Under the pieces are notes generated by a model. The model saw nothing but the letters and a program-made list of their open reading frames with translations, did not search any database and had not been told where the DNA came from. Both the position numbers and the translations under genes were made by a program. 8,601 nt of DNA from an uncultured Caryophanales bacterium (GTDB lineage: Bacteria > Bacillota_I > Bacilli_A > RFN20 > CAG-826): NCBI GenBank assembly GCA_946624155.1, contig CAMORU010000012.1, forward strand, positions 1 through 8,601, written 5' to 3'. Below are positions 1 to 6,549 of this stretch, one piece after another. The number at the start of each line of letters is the position of its first letter. Position 1 is the stretch's first letter.

Positions 1-3
1 ATT

Positions 4-88
4 GCTCGCGTGGCGAAATTGGCAGACGCGTTAGACTTAGGATCTAATAGGGTAACCTGTGCATGTTCAAGTCATGTCGCGAGCACCA
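4..88 (+). tRNA. tRNA-Leu (anticodon UAG)
   Basis: This folds as a complete class II tRNA. The 7-bp acceptor stem pairs 4-10 with 78-84. The D stem pairs 13-15 with 27-29. The anticodon stem pairs 31-35 with 43-47 around the loop CTTAGGA, which places anticodon TAG at 38-40. A long variable arm has an AGG/CCT stem at 49-58, and the T stem pairs 61-65 with 73-77 around TTCAAGT. Discriminator A is at 85 and the CCA end is encoded at 86-88. The long variable arm with anticodon UAG identifies a leucine tRNA reading CUN codons. Its promoter must lie before the window or in an upstream tRNA cluster. Confidence 0.97.
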
Positions 89-97
89 CTAAAAAAT

Positions 98-122
98 AAA
101 GACACTTAGTGTCTTTTTCTTT
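98..122 (+). terminator. Rho-independent terminator of the tRNA-Leu transcript
   Basis: An 8-bp stem AAAGACAC/GTGTCTTT (98-105 with 109-116) closes a TTA loop and runs into a T-rich tract. It lies 10 bases after the tRNA CCA end, so it ends the tRNA transcript and separates it from the downstream repair gene. Confidence 0.88.
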
Positions 123-166
123 AATTTCTATTTCGCTTTATTTCAATGATTTAAAATATATTTAGG

Positions 167-664
167 GTGAAACCTTTACATTTAAAACACACACTTCCCA
201 TATTTATTGATAAAGATTCTGAGATTTTAATTTTAGGATCTTTTCCATCAGTTAAATCTAGAGAAGTGATGTTCTATTATGGTCATCCTCAAAATAGATT
301 TTTTAAAGTACTCGCCTTTCTTTTTGATGAAGAAGAAATTCCTAGTACTGTTGAAGCGAGAAAAATATTTTTAAAAAAGCACAAAATTGCTTTATATGAT
401 GTAATTGAAGAATGCGACATTATTGGAAGTTCAGATTCTTCAATTACAAATGTAACTCCTATTGATATATCTGCGATTTTACTAGGATGTCCAAATGTCA
501 AAGTAATCGGCGTTAATGGTGGAAAAGCCAAAGAACTTTTCAATAAATATCTACTTTCAAAAGTTGGTGACATTAAAATTATATATTTGCCATCTACTTC
601 TTCTGCGAACGCTAAAATGAAAGTAGAAGATTTAGTGAAAGAATACAGAAAATTATTTGAATAA
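167..664 (+). CDS. Hypoxanthine/uracil-DNA glycosylase (UDG superfamily family 6-like)
   Basis: This is a small (165 aa) cytoplasmic base-excision repair glycosylase expected to remove deaminated bases such as hypoxanthine (from adenine) or uracil. The first motif, LGSFPS, is at residues 23-28. YYGHPQNRFF follows at 37-46, and its Asn43 matches the Asn reported as catalytic in family 6 (HDG) enzymes. A second active-site loop, PSTSSAN, is at 142-148. Length and motif order fit the family, with no truncation. The start is GTG at 167: an in-frame TAA at 152-154 rules out the ATG at 146, and there is no ATG before residue 35. There is no spaced Shine-Dalgarno, only AGG touching the start, with TAAAAT at 152-157. 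The gene stands alone after the tRNA terminator. The family call is solid; whether the main substrate is hypoxanthine or uracil cannot be read from sequence. Confidence 0.87.
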   Translation: MKPLHLKHTLPIFIDKDSEILILGSFPSVKSREVMFYYGHPQNRFFKVLAFLFDEEEIPSTVEARKIFLKKHKIALYDVIEECDIIGSSDSSITNVTPIDISAILLGCPNVKVIGVNGGKAKELFNKYLLSKVGDIKIIYLPSTSSANAKMKVEDLVKEYRKLFE

Positions 665-876
665 AAATAGACAAAATTTCTTATCAAAATTTAGTTTTAA
701 AACCATTTATTCGAATAGAGAATTACAATGTAAAATTTTTAAACTTCCTCATAAATGAGGTTTGGCTAATTTTATTGGAAATCTTAACTAAAAACAGTAT
801 TAAAATTTGTGTTTCAAAATTAGCATATTCACAATTGGAAAATTATCAAAATTTATATTATTGGTCGAACAATTAA
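661..876 (+). pseudogene. Start-less 71-codon open frame, possible gene remnant
   Basis: One frame stays open from just after the glycosylase stop overlap to TAA at 874-876. The gap is so AT-rich that stops should occur about every 11 codons. There is no ATG or GTG start, and the first TTG is at 775. The translated text looks protein-like (mixed hydrophobic and charged residues, two Trp), but I do not recognise a family. It could be the decayed tail of a gene or a chance open frame. No ribosome binding site supports translation. Confidence 0.2.
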
Positions 877-899
877 TTGTTAAAAATGTAATATTTATA

Positions 900-928
900 T
901 AGGCAAAACCGCTTATATTTTATATAAT
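900..928 (+). promoter_or_regulatory. Sigma-A-type promoter of the AAA+ operon
   Basis: TAGGCA (900-905, four of six matches to TTGACA) is followed after exactly 17 bases by a perfect TATAAT (923-928). Transcription would start near 935, giving a leader of about 25 nt that contains the Shine-Dalgarno. This is the clearest promoter in the window. Confidence 0.65.
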
Positions 929-947
929 TTACGCAACGAGTTTTTTC

Positions 948-955
948 GGAGGAAG
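948..955 (+). promoter_or_regulatory. Strong Shine-Dalgarno of the AAA+ gene
   Basis: GGAGGAAG lies 4 bases before the ATG at 960, with the GGAGG core about 7 bases away. It fixes the start of the membrane AAA+ gene. It is notable because most other genes here have no Shine-Dalgarno. Confidence 0.85.
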
Positions 956-959
956 AAAA

Positions 960-3074
960 ATGGAAGATAAGATTATCGAACCTAAAAAAGAAGGTTCTGA
1001 GGCTGAAGAAAATAAGGAAGAAACTCCTGTCGCAGAAGCCGCTCCAGTCGAAGAAAAACCAAAAAAGAAATTTGTAATTCCAATGCCAAAGATCTTTAAA
1101 AACAAGATTTTTGTGTTCGTTTTATTGGTTTTCTTAACTTTTATTGGTGGTTTGTTGCTATTCTTCATGGATACTCATAACGCCTATCGTGACATGATTG
1201 GCGTTAAACCAGAAAACGTTGCTTGGTTAACTGGCATTTTCAATCTTGATGTTACTATTGTAACATGGTTGATTTTCGCCCTTGTTTCAGGCTCCGTATT
1301 CTTTGTATTCTTTACCCTTTGGTTTAGAAAAGGAATTAAAGAAAAAGTTAAAGCAAAACATCTTGCTAAAACAGGACATGAATTCACCAAAAAAGGCAAT
1401 GTGATTTATGAAGTTGTCTATTGGATTATATTTGGCGTAGTTGTTGGTGCAATTATTGCTGGATTAGCAGTAATGTTTGCTGAAGTCGGCGAAGGCTTTG
1501 GTCAAATCTTTGCAGCTTATGGAAACTTTGGTGGCTTCTTATTAGCAGTCTTAAAATTTATTTTAACTGTTTTAGTACTTATTTTATGTATTGCCCTAAT
1601 TCCTTTACTTATCGCTGCATTATTCGCATTATTCAAAGCTATTGTATTGTTCTTTGGTGGACTCGTTGGTGGTGTCGCAAAGAACGTTATGAAGAGTCAA
1701 AACTTCCAAGAAACATATGCTGCTGCTCAAGCTGCATCTAACAAGATTAATGAATTAGCAAATCAACTACCAAAATCCATTTCGGTTGTAGTGGATCCTA
1801 ATTCTCCAACCGGATATGCTCCTGGTGGCGGAGGAAGTGGTGCTAAATCTGCTCTTGGTCAATCAAGCTACGACGGCATTCTTTTTCCAGCATTAGATGC
1901 TATTGATAAAAAGTACAATCCAGAAGAAAAAACTGAAGGTCTTGAAGAAGAGGCTAAACCAGTCGAATCTGAAGTTGCTGAGGTTGTAGAAGCTGAAAAG
2001 GTTGAAGAAAAGCCTGTAGTTGAAGAAAAGAAAGCAGAAAAACCTGCTAAAAAACAAGATCTTTCTATTCTTGTTGATGAATTCCAATCATACTTAGTTG
2101 ATGTCGAGAAGTTGTACTTCTCTAAAAAAGTATTAAGAACATTTATTGCTGGTATGTCAGCATCTAGACTTCTTTTATTAGAAGGTTTATCTGGTACTGG
2201 TAAATCATCATTGCCACGTGCATTCCAAAACTTTATTGGTGGTAAATCTACATTCTTACAAGTTCAAGCAACTTGGAGAGATAGAACCGATATCATTGGT
2301 TACTTCTCTGACTTAACTGGTTACTATAAAGAAACTGAACTCCTTAAGAGTATCTATGAATCTCAATATACTCCTGAAGAAGTTAACATGATTGTATTAG
2401 ATGAAATGAATATTTCACGTGCTGAATATTATTTCGCTGACTTCTTATCAATTTATGAATATCCAAGCGAATTATGGAAGATTCAATTAATGCAAACATC
2501 AAGTGAAATGAAACTTCCTAAGAAGATTGATAAAGGATCACTTCAAATTCCTACAAACATTTGGTTTATTGGAACAATTAACATTGATGATTCAACATTC
2601 ACAGTTACAGATAAAGTCTATGACCGTGCTATTGTTATTAATTTCAATGCTATTAATGAACCATTTGAAGCTACATATCATAAGAAACTTGAACCAATTT
2701 CTTATTCTGAACTTGTTACATTCTTTGATGAATGCCAACATGATAAGAAACTTATGCTTACTAAAGAAGAAGAACATAACATTTATGAACTTCTCGCATT
2801 CTTAGATGAAGAATTCGAAATTAAGATTGGTAACCGTATCTTTAACCAAATCGAATTATTCGTCCCAACATTTGTTGGATTAGGCGGTAGTAAGTTGGAC
2901 GCTATCGATATGATGATTTCAGCCAAGATCTTTAGAAAACTTGATCTTGTCTTCATCATGGATATGGCTGACTCATTAATCAAACTTCAAAGATTCTTAA
3001 ATGCTCACTTCAAGAAAGGTGCATTACCTCTTTGTGAAGCGAAGATTAATTCTTTACTCAGAAAGTATCAATAA
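960..3074 (+). CDS. Membrane-anchored McrB-like AAA+ ATPase
   Basis: This 704-aa protein has three parts. Residues 1-47 are an acidic/lysine-rich cytoplasmic tail. Residues 48-236 contain four or five hydrophobic membrane segments (about 48-70, 98-121, 151-174, and a long stretch 192-236). A low-complexity Glu/Lys/Val/Pro linker (about 320-366) then leads to an AAA+ domain of the McrB/dynein-related clade. Visible ATPase motifs are Walker A GLSGTGKS (409-416), Walker B MIVLDEMN (477-484), sensor-1 GTINID (538-543) and YDRA (554-557), whose Arg556 is a candidate arginine finger. Classic McrB carries an N-terminal DNA-binding domain and is soluble; here the N-terminus is a membrane domain. The start is fixed by GGAGGAAG. 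The DUF2357/McrC-like gene 20 bp downstream is the expected partner. The ATPase call is firm; the role (defence, envelope remodelling or other) is unknown. Confidence 0.93.
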   Translation: MEDKIIEPKKEGSEAEENKEETPVAEAAPVEEKPKKKFVIPMPKIFKNKIFVFVLLVFLTFIGGLLLFFMDTHNAYRDMIGVKPENVAWLTGIFNLDVTIVTWLIFALVSGSVFFVFFTLWFRKGIKEKVKAKHLAKTGHEFTKKGNVIYEVVYWIIFGVVVGAIIAGLAVMFAEVGEGFGQIFAAYGNFGGFLLAVLKFILTVLVLILCIALIPLLIAALFALFKAIVLFFGGLVGGVAKNVMKSQNFQETYAAAQAASNKINELANQLPKSISVVVDPNSPTGYAPGGGGSGAKSALGQSSYDGILFPALDAIDKKYNPEEKTEGLEEEAKPVESEVAEVVEAEKVEEKPVVEEKKAEKPAKKQDLSILVDEFQSYLVDVEKLYFSKKVLRTFIAGMSASRLLLLEGLSGTGKSSLPRAFQNFIGGKSTFLQVQATWRDRTDIIGYFSDLTGYYKETELLKSIYESQYTPEEVNMIVLDEMNISRAEYYFADFLSIYEYPSELWKIQLMQTSSEMKLPKKIDKGSLQIPTNIWFIGTINIDDSTFTVTDKVYDRAIVINFNAINEPFEATYHKKLEPISYSELVTFFDECQHDKKLMLTKEEEHNIYELLAFLDEEFEIKIGNRIFNQIELFVPTFVGLGGSKLDAIDMMISAKIFRKLDLVFIMDMADSLIKLQRFLNAHFKKGALPLCEAKINSLLRKYQ

Positions 3075-3094
3075 TTTAATTAAAATTAAATACT

Positions 3095-4624
3095 ATGCCA
3101 TTTACTGATAAGAACTTTAATGACTTTTTAAGGGACTTCTTAGCTAGAATTAAACTCGAGTTACCTGCTAACTCAATTAGGTTTAGTGATTTTGAGCAGG
3201 CCTACGAAAAGTCTCTTATCAAAATGGAGAAACCTAATCAATACGTCATTAATGAAAAAGAAGACTTATCTTGGATTGATGACTTTAGAAAAACAATATT
3301 TCACATCTATAGAGTTATTAATGACCCTAGAGCAACGATTGTTTCTTACAAAGAAGCTCTAGGCGTTGATAAAATCGTTAAGATCGATTCTACAGACGTT
3401 ATGGACTCCTCTAAGAATGACTCTTATTGGAGTAGAACAGGTGATGGAGTTATATATCCTAAGAAGTTCTCTACCTCCATTAACGAAAGAAATATTTGTA
3501 TTTACGAAAACCGTTTTGTGATTTTCATTATTGATTTAATGCTAGGCTATGTTAATCAAACCATCTTTAGAATTAAAAAGAAAGTTCGTTTCATGTCTCG
3601 TAACTTTGAAGACGAGCATTTCTCATTTAAAGATGTTGATAATGTTCTTAACTTAGCAGATTTTAAACAATTTAAATATAAAGGTGGTAGACCAAAAATT
3701 TCTACAACCCCACTTTTAACCTCTAATAAGAGTAATGTTATTAAAAGCTTAAATGCTTTGGATACTTTAAGAAAAGAGTTAACTAGAATTACATTTACTA
3801 GCTTCTATAACGAAGTTAAACGAAGTGGTGCAGTTACTGAAGAAAGAGTATACGCTACAAATATTTTACTTTTTGATCACGACTATGGAGAAATTTATAA
3901 CTTCTACTATCGTTTTCTCAAACTTAGAGTAGCGCCTAAATACAAAGCTCCAATATATAAACCTTGGTATAACGACTATGTCGGTATGTCTCTTCTTATC
4001 GCATTAAGAGATGAAGGATTTGTCTTTAACCAAAATAGAATTATGTTTAATGATGTTCATCACTTCGTAATTCAAAACTATAAGTGCGAAAAAGAAGGCA
4101 TTAAAGTTGATATCAATTTGGAGAAGAACTGTATTGATTTAACTTTCAATGTTCAATATATTGAAGGTAAATTCCATAAGATACCAAACTTAGCGAATAA
4201 GCGTATTAACAAAATATGTTTAATCATGCATCCAAATCCAAAGACCAAAGATATAGTAGAAGTTAAAAAGCTATATTCATCTTTAATTGCTAAAAAGTTA
4301 GAAAGTGGAGAATACACGAATGCTTTTGTTGTATCTCCTCATGAAGAATTTAACTTATCTAACTGTATCATTGTTTCTCCGTTTGCATCAAACGCAGATT
4401 TAAATTTAAAGAATATGATTGAGTCATGTCTTGTATTTGTTGAAGGCGACTCAAAGATGTACTCCAGAATCTGCCCAATTTGCGGTAGTAGAGTTGATGG
4501 TGAATGGGAAGACGGAAACTGTCATTGCTATGAATGTAATTCTGTCTGGACTACACTCCTTTCTGGCGATAACCATAGATATCAAAGCACAATTTGGCTA
4601 AAAGCAATAAAAAGAGCCAAATAA
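3095..4624 (+). CDS. DUF2357/McrC-like partner protein with C-terminal zinc ribbon
   Basis: This 509-aa protein contains the signature of DUF2357/McrC-type N-terminal regions: after a charged segment comes INERNICIYENRFVIFII (129-146), with the ENRFV core at 138-142. In McrBC, the McrC N-terminal region contacts the AAA+ hexamer and stimulates its GTPase, and the nuclease sits C-terminally. Here the C-terminal part shows no obvious PD-(D/E)XK motif. It ends instead in a zinc ribbon with CPICG (460-464) and C478-x2-C481, plus an extra Cys476. It lies 20 bp after the AAA+ gene on the same strand, so the two probably act as a pair. No Shine-Dalgarno precedes ATG 3095; TAAAAT at 3081-3086 could drive a leaderless message, or translation may be coupled. 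Partnership is well supported by order; the family call is from motif memory and is moderate. Confidence 0.78.
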   Translation: MPFTDKNFNDFLRDFLARIKLELPANSIRFSDFEQAYEKSLIKMEKPNQYVINEKEDLSWIDDFRKTIFHIYRVINDPRATIVSYKEALGVDKIVKIDSTDVMDSSKNDSYWSRTGDGVIYPKKFSTSINERNICIYENRFVIFIIDLMLGYVNQTIFRIKKKVRFMSRNFEDEHFSFKDVDNVLNLADFKQFKYKGGRPKISTTPLLTSNKSNVIKSLNALDTLRKELTRITFTSFYNEVKRSGAVTEERVYATNILLFDHDYGEIYNFYYRFLKLRVAPKYKAPIYKPWYNDYVGMSLLIALRDEGFVFNQNRIMFNDVHHFVIQNYKCEKEGIKVDINLEKNCIDLTFNVQYIEGKFHKIPNLANKRINKICLIMHPNPKTKDIVEVKKLYSSLIAKKLESGEYTNAFVVSPHEEFNLSNCIIVSPFASNADLNLKNMIESCLVFVEGDSKMYSRICPICGSRVDGEWEDGNCHCYECNSVWTTLLSGDNHRYQSTIWLKAIKRAK

Positions 4625-4649
4625 TTTTTGGGTATTGTTGTGAAGATCG

Positions 4650-4686
4650 GTAGAAAAAAATAAAATCTCTACTTAGGCCTTTTTGT
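4650..4686 (+). terminator. Possible terminator after the AAA+/DUF2357 pair
   Basis: A 5-bp stem GTAGA/TCTAC (4650-4654 with 4668-4672) encloses a 13-base A-rich loop and is followed by a T-rich run. The stem is short and the loop large, so this is only a candidate, but no better terminator is visible in the 121 bp gap before the DUF3800 gene. Confidence 0.3.
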
Positions 4687-4687
4687 T

Positions 4688-4718
4688 TTGAATAATTTTT
4701 CCTCTATTTATTTAATAT
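4688..4718 (+). promoter_or_regulatory. Candidate promoter of the DUF3800 gene
   Basis: TTGAAT (4688-4693) is a fair -35 box. TTTAAT (4711-4716) at 17 bp or TAATAT (4713-4718) at 19 bp could serve as -10. A further TAATAT lies closer to the gene at 4726-4731. No Shine-Dalgarno precedes ATG 4746. The A+T richness makes the exact choice uncertain. Confidence 0.3.
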
Positions 4719-4745
4719 TTATTATTAATATGGTAAAGTTTTCCT

Positions 4746-5612
4746 ATGGAATCATGGGAAGAATTAGTTTCAAATAAACAGCTACAGGAATTCAATTCTT
4801 TTGAAGATAAGTACGATTACGTAGCTTGTTTTGACGAAAACGGTTCTGCAAGTGCAACATTACAAATGTTTAAAGCTGTTATGTCTGGACAAGAACCTGA
4901 TGAAAATAGAAGATACTTTACCCTAACTTGTTGTCTTTTTTCTAAAGACGAGTATGAATTTTCAAAAAGTGTTCTTGAAAAACTTAAGAAACAATATTTT
5001 AAGAATTATAAAGGACCTATTGTTCTTCATACCCGTGACATTATAAAAAGAATTGGTGCTTTTAATTTCAAAACCCAAGAAAAACAAGAAAAATTTATTA
5101 ATTCCCTTTCTAATGCTATGCATCTGATACAGTGCAAAATTATTTCAGTCACTTTTGATTTGTATTCTTATGTAAAACAAGACTATAAATACGATCCTTA
5201 CGAAGTTGCCTTTGATATTATTCTAAAAGGTTTATGTAAGAATGTTGGTTTTGATGATAAAATTGCTTTAGTTTTTGAATCACGTGGGAAGAACGAAGAT
5301 AAAACATTGTATAAACATATTTATAAAATTTTGAATATAACTGGATGCAAAGACATGAAAAAGAATATCTTGCGCAAACATTATGACGAAGCTTATTTTA
5401 ATCACAAAATTTCAAGTAATGGGCAAGTAGCATATCCAGGAATTGAAATTGCTGATTTATGTTCGTATCCAATTTATCGAAAAATGCGTTTTGGAACCGA
5501 AGGGAAAGATTTTATAGTAATTAAAGACAAAATAGTTGTCGGTAAAAATGGCATAATGTATGGACTTCGTAAGTTTCCTAATAAATGGATAAAAAAAATA
5601 AAAGGAGTATAA
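4746..5612 (+). CDS. DUF3800 domain-containing protein
   Basis: This 288-aa soluble protein matches the DUF3800 layout from end to end. An N-terminal acidic pair sits in VACFDENG (Asp30, Glu31). A strand with YFTLTCC is at 57-63, and LHTRDI at 94-99 carries His95. VFESRG follows at 176-181 (Glu178, Arg180). The C-terminal PGIEIADLCSYPIYR at 231-245 has Asp237. The spaced acidic residues (30/31, 178, 237) suggest an RNase H-like metal site and hence a possible nuclease, but activity in this family is not settled and that reading is inference. Related genes are often found in accessory or mobile regions. It has its own candidate promoter and a terminator overlapping its stop, so it is probably a single-gene unit. 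ATG 4746 is the start; an upstream ATG at 4730 is out of frame. No Shine-Dalgarno is present. Confidence 0.87.
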   Translation: MESWEELVSNKQLQEFNSFEDKYDYVACFDENGSASATLQMFKAVMSGQEPDENRRYFTLTCCLFSKDEYEFSKSVLEKLKKQYFKNYKGPIVLHTRDIIKRIGAFNFKTQEKQEKFINSLSNAMHLIQCKIISVTFDLYSYVKQDYKYDPYEVAFDIILKGLCKNVGFDDKIALVFESRGKNEDKTLYKHIYKILNITGCKDMKKNILRKHYDEAYFNHKISSNGQVAYPGIEIADLCSYPIYRKMRFGTEGKDFIVIKDKIVVGKNGIMYGLRKFPNKWIKKIKGV

Positions 5613-5622
5613 ACCTCCTTTT
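5600..5622 (+). terminator. Terminator overlapping the DUF3800 stop codon
   Basis: The stem AAAAGGAG/CTCCTTTT (5600-5607 with 5615-5622) closes a 7-base loop that contains the TAA stop (5610-5612). The T tract is short (four Ts). A ribosome terminating here would cover the hairpin, so termination could depend on translation. The A-rich left side also pairs for the other strand. Confidence 0.6.
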
Positions 5623-5815
5623 ACCGCGCGAGATATCCTCGGGCCTATTAATATAATACAACTTTATAAACAAAAATTGTAAAGAAAATTAAACAAAATT
5701 GTTAAAAATTTTTATTTTTGTCCTTAGTTAAACATTATCATTTAAGTTAGAGTTTTTTCTTTTTTGTACCTAGACTTTGAAGAGTACTCCCCATTTTAAA
5801 AGAGATAATTCACCG

Positions 5816-5850
5816 AACATTAATTACATAATGTTTAGTTAACGAAACTA
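5816..5850 (+). repeat. Two adjacent inverted repeats upstream of the polysaccharide operon
   Basis: A perfect 7-bp inverted repeat AACATTA/TAATGTT with a 6-base spacer is directly followed by a perfect 5-bp repeat TAGTT/AACTA with a 5-base spacer. Both are nearly all A+T and lack a T tract, so they fit operators or weak RNA hairpins better than terminators. They lie about 50 bp upstream of the candidate -35. Confidence 0.45.
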
Positions 5851-5899
5851 TATTTTATTTGTGATTACTTAAATTTTGGTATATCCTAACAATATGCTT

Positions 5900-5928
5900 T
5901 TCAAATAGTTATATTTGGGAATTATATT
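5900..5928 (+). promoter_or_regulatory. Promoter of the polysaccharide operon
   Basis: TTCAAA (5900-5905) and TATATT (5923-5928) are separated by exactly 17 bases. Transcription would start near 5935, only about 5 bases before ATG 5940. The mRNA would therefore be leaderless or nearly so, consistent with the lack of a Shine-Dalgarno. Confidence 0.5.
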
Positions 5929-5939
5929 AGTAAACATAT

Positions 5940-6548
5940 ATGAAAATCCACCAAAAAATATATCTTCCATTTAAAAGAATAATTGGGTTATTTGGCTCAA
6001 TTATCGGTATTATTTTTTGTCTTGCCTTAATTTGGTGGTGGGTTCTTCCTATAAACGCAATTGTTACTAAAGGACATCCTTTCTTTGTTCAAGAAAGATA
6101 TGGCAAACATCAAAAGGTTTTTAAAATAGTTAAATTTAGATCCATGAAGATAGATGCTGATCCAAATCTCGCTCCAAGTGATATGGATGAATCTAAACAA
6201 TCTTCTATGGATACTAAATTTGGTGTTTTCCTAAGAAAGACATCTCTTGATGAAACCCCACAATTATTTAATGTATTTGTTGGGCAAATGGCATTTATTG
6301 GTCCTAGACCTGGAAGTGCCCATAACGAAGAATTTTTAAAAGAATGTAGGCTTAAATTTAGCCCAAATGCTTTTGATGTTAAACCTGGAATTAGTGGTTA
6401 CGCTCAAGTAAAGATGAAAAGGGAACATGATCCAGAATTTAAAGCATATTGGGATCATAGATATGTTGAAAGAATGTCTCTTTGGTTTGACATTGGATTA
6501 TTTGGATATACGCTTCTAAAAATCTTAGGAGCTGTAAAAGGAAGATAA
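5940..6548 (+). CDS. Small monotopic phosphoglycosyl transferase (bacterial sugar transferase)
   Basis: This enzyme transfers a sugar-1-phosphate from a UDP-sugar to undecaprenyl phosphate at the inner membrane face, the first committed step of a polysaccharide or glycan repeat unit. At 202 aa it is the compact PglC/WcaJ-catalytic-domain size. An N-terminal re-entrant hydrophobic helix (about 13-40) is followed by FKIVKFRSM (61-69), the catalytic Asp-Glu pair in SLDETPQ (Asp104, Glu105), GQMAFIGPRP (115-124) and KPGISGYAQV (148-157). All key motifs are intact. In-frame TAG and TAA at 5928-5933 make ATG 5940 the first possible start. It shares an operon with the next gene (1-base gap). The sugar cannot be predicted. 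Confidence 0.94.
   Translation: MKIHQKIYLPFKRIIGLFGSIIGIIFCLALIWWWVLPINAIVTKGHPFFVQERYGKHQKVFKIVKFRSMKIDADPNLAPSDMDESKQSSMDTKFGVFLRKTSLDETPQLFNVFVGQMAFIGPRPGSAHNEEFLKECRLKFSPNAFDVKPGISGYAQVKMKREHDPEFKAYWDHRYVERMSLWFDIGLFGYTLLKILGAVKGR
6537..6544 (+). promoter_or_regulatory. Shine-Dalgarno of the FlaA1-like gene
   Basis: AAAGGAAG lies inside the end of the preceding gene, 5 bases before ATG 6550. This supports co-translation from one operon message. Confidence 0.7.
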
Positions 6549-6549
6549 T

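Larger units (their letters stand above)
665..959. other. AT-rich intergenic gap before the AAA+ gene
   Basis: This 295 bp stretch holds no supported gene. It contains the start-less open frame described separately, a small hairpin CCTCA-TAAA-TGAGG at 747-760 without a convincing T tract (a weak candidate end for the glycosylase mRNA), and the promoter and ribosome binding site of the downstream AAA+ gene at its right end. Confidence 0.6.
5623..5939 (+). promoter_or_regulatory. Long regulatory gap before the polysaccharide genes
   Basis: No gene is supported in this stretch of about 317 bp; all frames are broken by stops. It holds a small G+C-rich patch (5624-5644), two related inverted motifs ACAA-AAA-TTGT (5670-5680) and AACAA-AA-TTGTT (5692-5703) whose centres are about 22 bp apart, and two adjacent inverted repeats: AACATTA/TAATGTT (5816-5822 with 5829-5835) and TAGTT/AACTA (5836-5840 with 5846-5850). 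A promoter lies at its right end. Together these suggest protein-binding sites controlling the downstream operon. Confidence 0.4.

Noticed and set aside
289..687. 132-codon open frame on the - strand over the glycosylase gene
   Set aside because: It is a mirror of the well-supported + strand glycosylase, with no ribosome binding site and no recognisable family motifs.
747..760. CCTCA/TGAGG hairpin as a terminator for the glycosylase gene
   Set aside because: The stem is only 5 bp, it lacks a proper T tract, and it lies over 80 bp from the stop codon.
1893..2087. - strand open frame rich in Phe and Asn
   Set aside because: It is the antisense of the Glu/Lys-rich linker of the AAA+ protein; GAA/AAA codons read backwards give TTC/TTT, so the open frame is a composition artefact.
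2527..2805. 92-codon + strand open frame inside the AAA+ gene
   Set aside because: It is out of frame with the intact ATPase domain and has no start signal of its own.
4419..4601. 60-codon + strand open frame inside the DUF2357-like gene
   Set aside because: It overlaps the zinc-ribbon coding region in another frame, and the ribbon Cys pattern supports the longer frame.
5624..5634. CGCGAG match to the tRNA-Leu 3' end as a possible att site
   Set aside because: Only six bases match (CGCGAG) and flanking bases differ, far too short for an integration duplicate.
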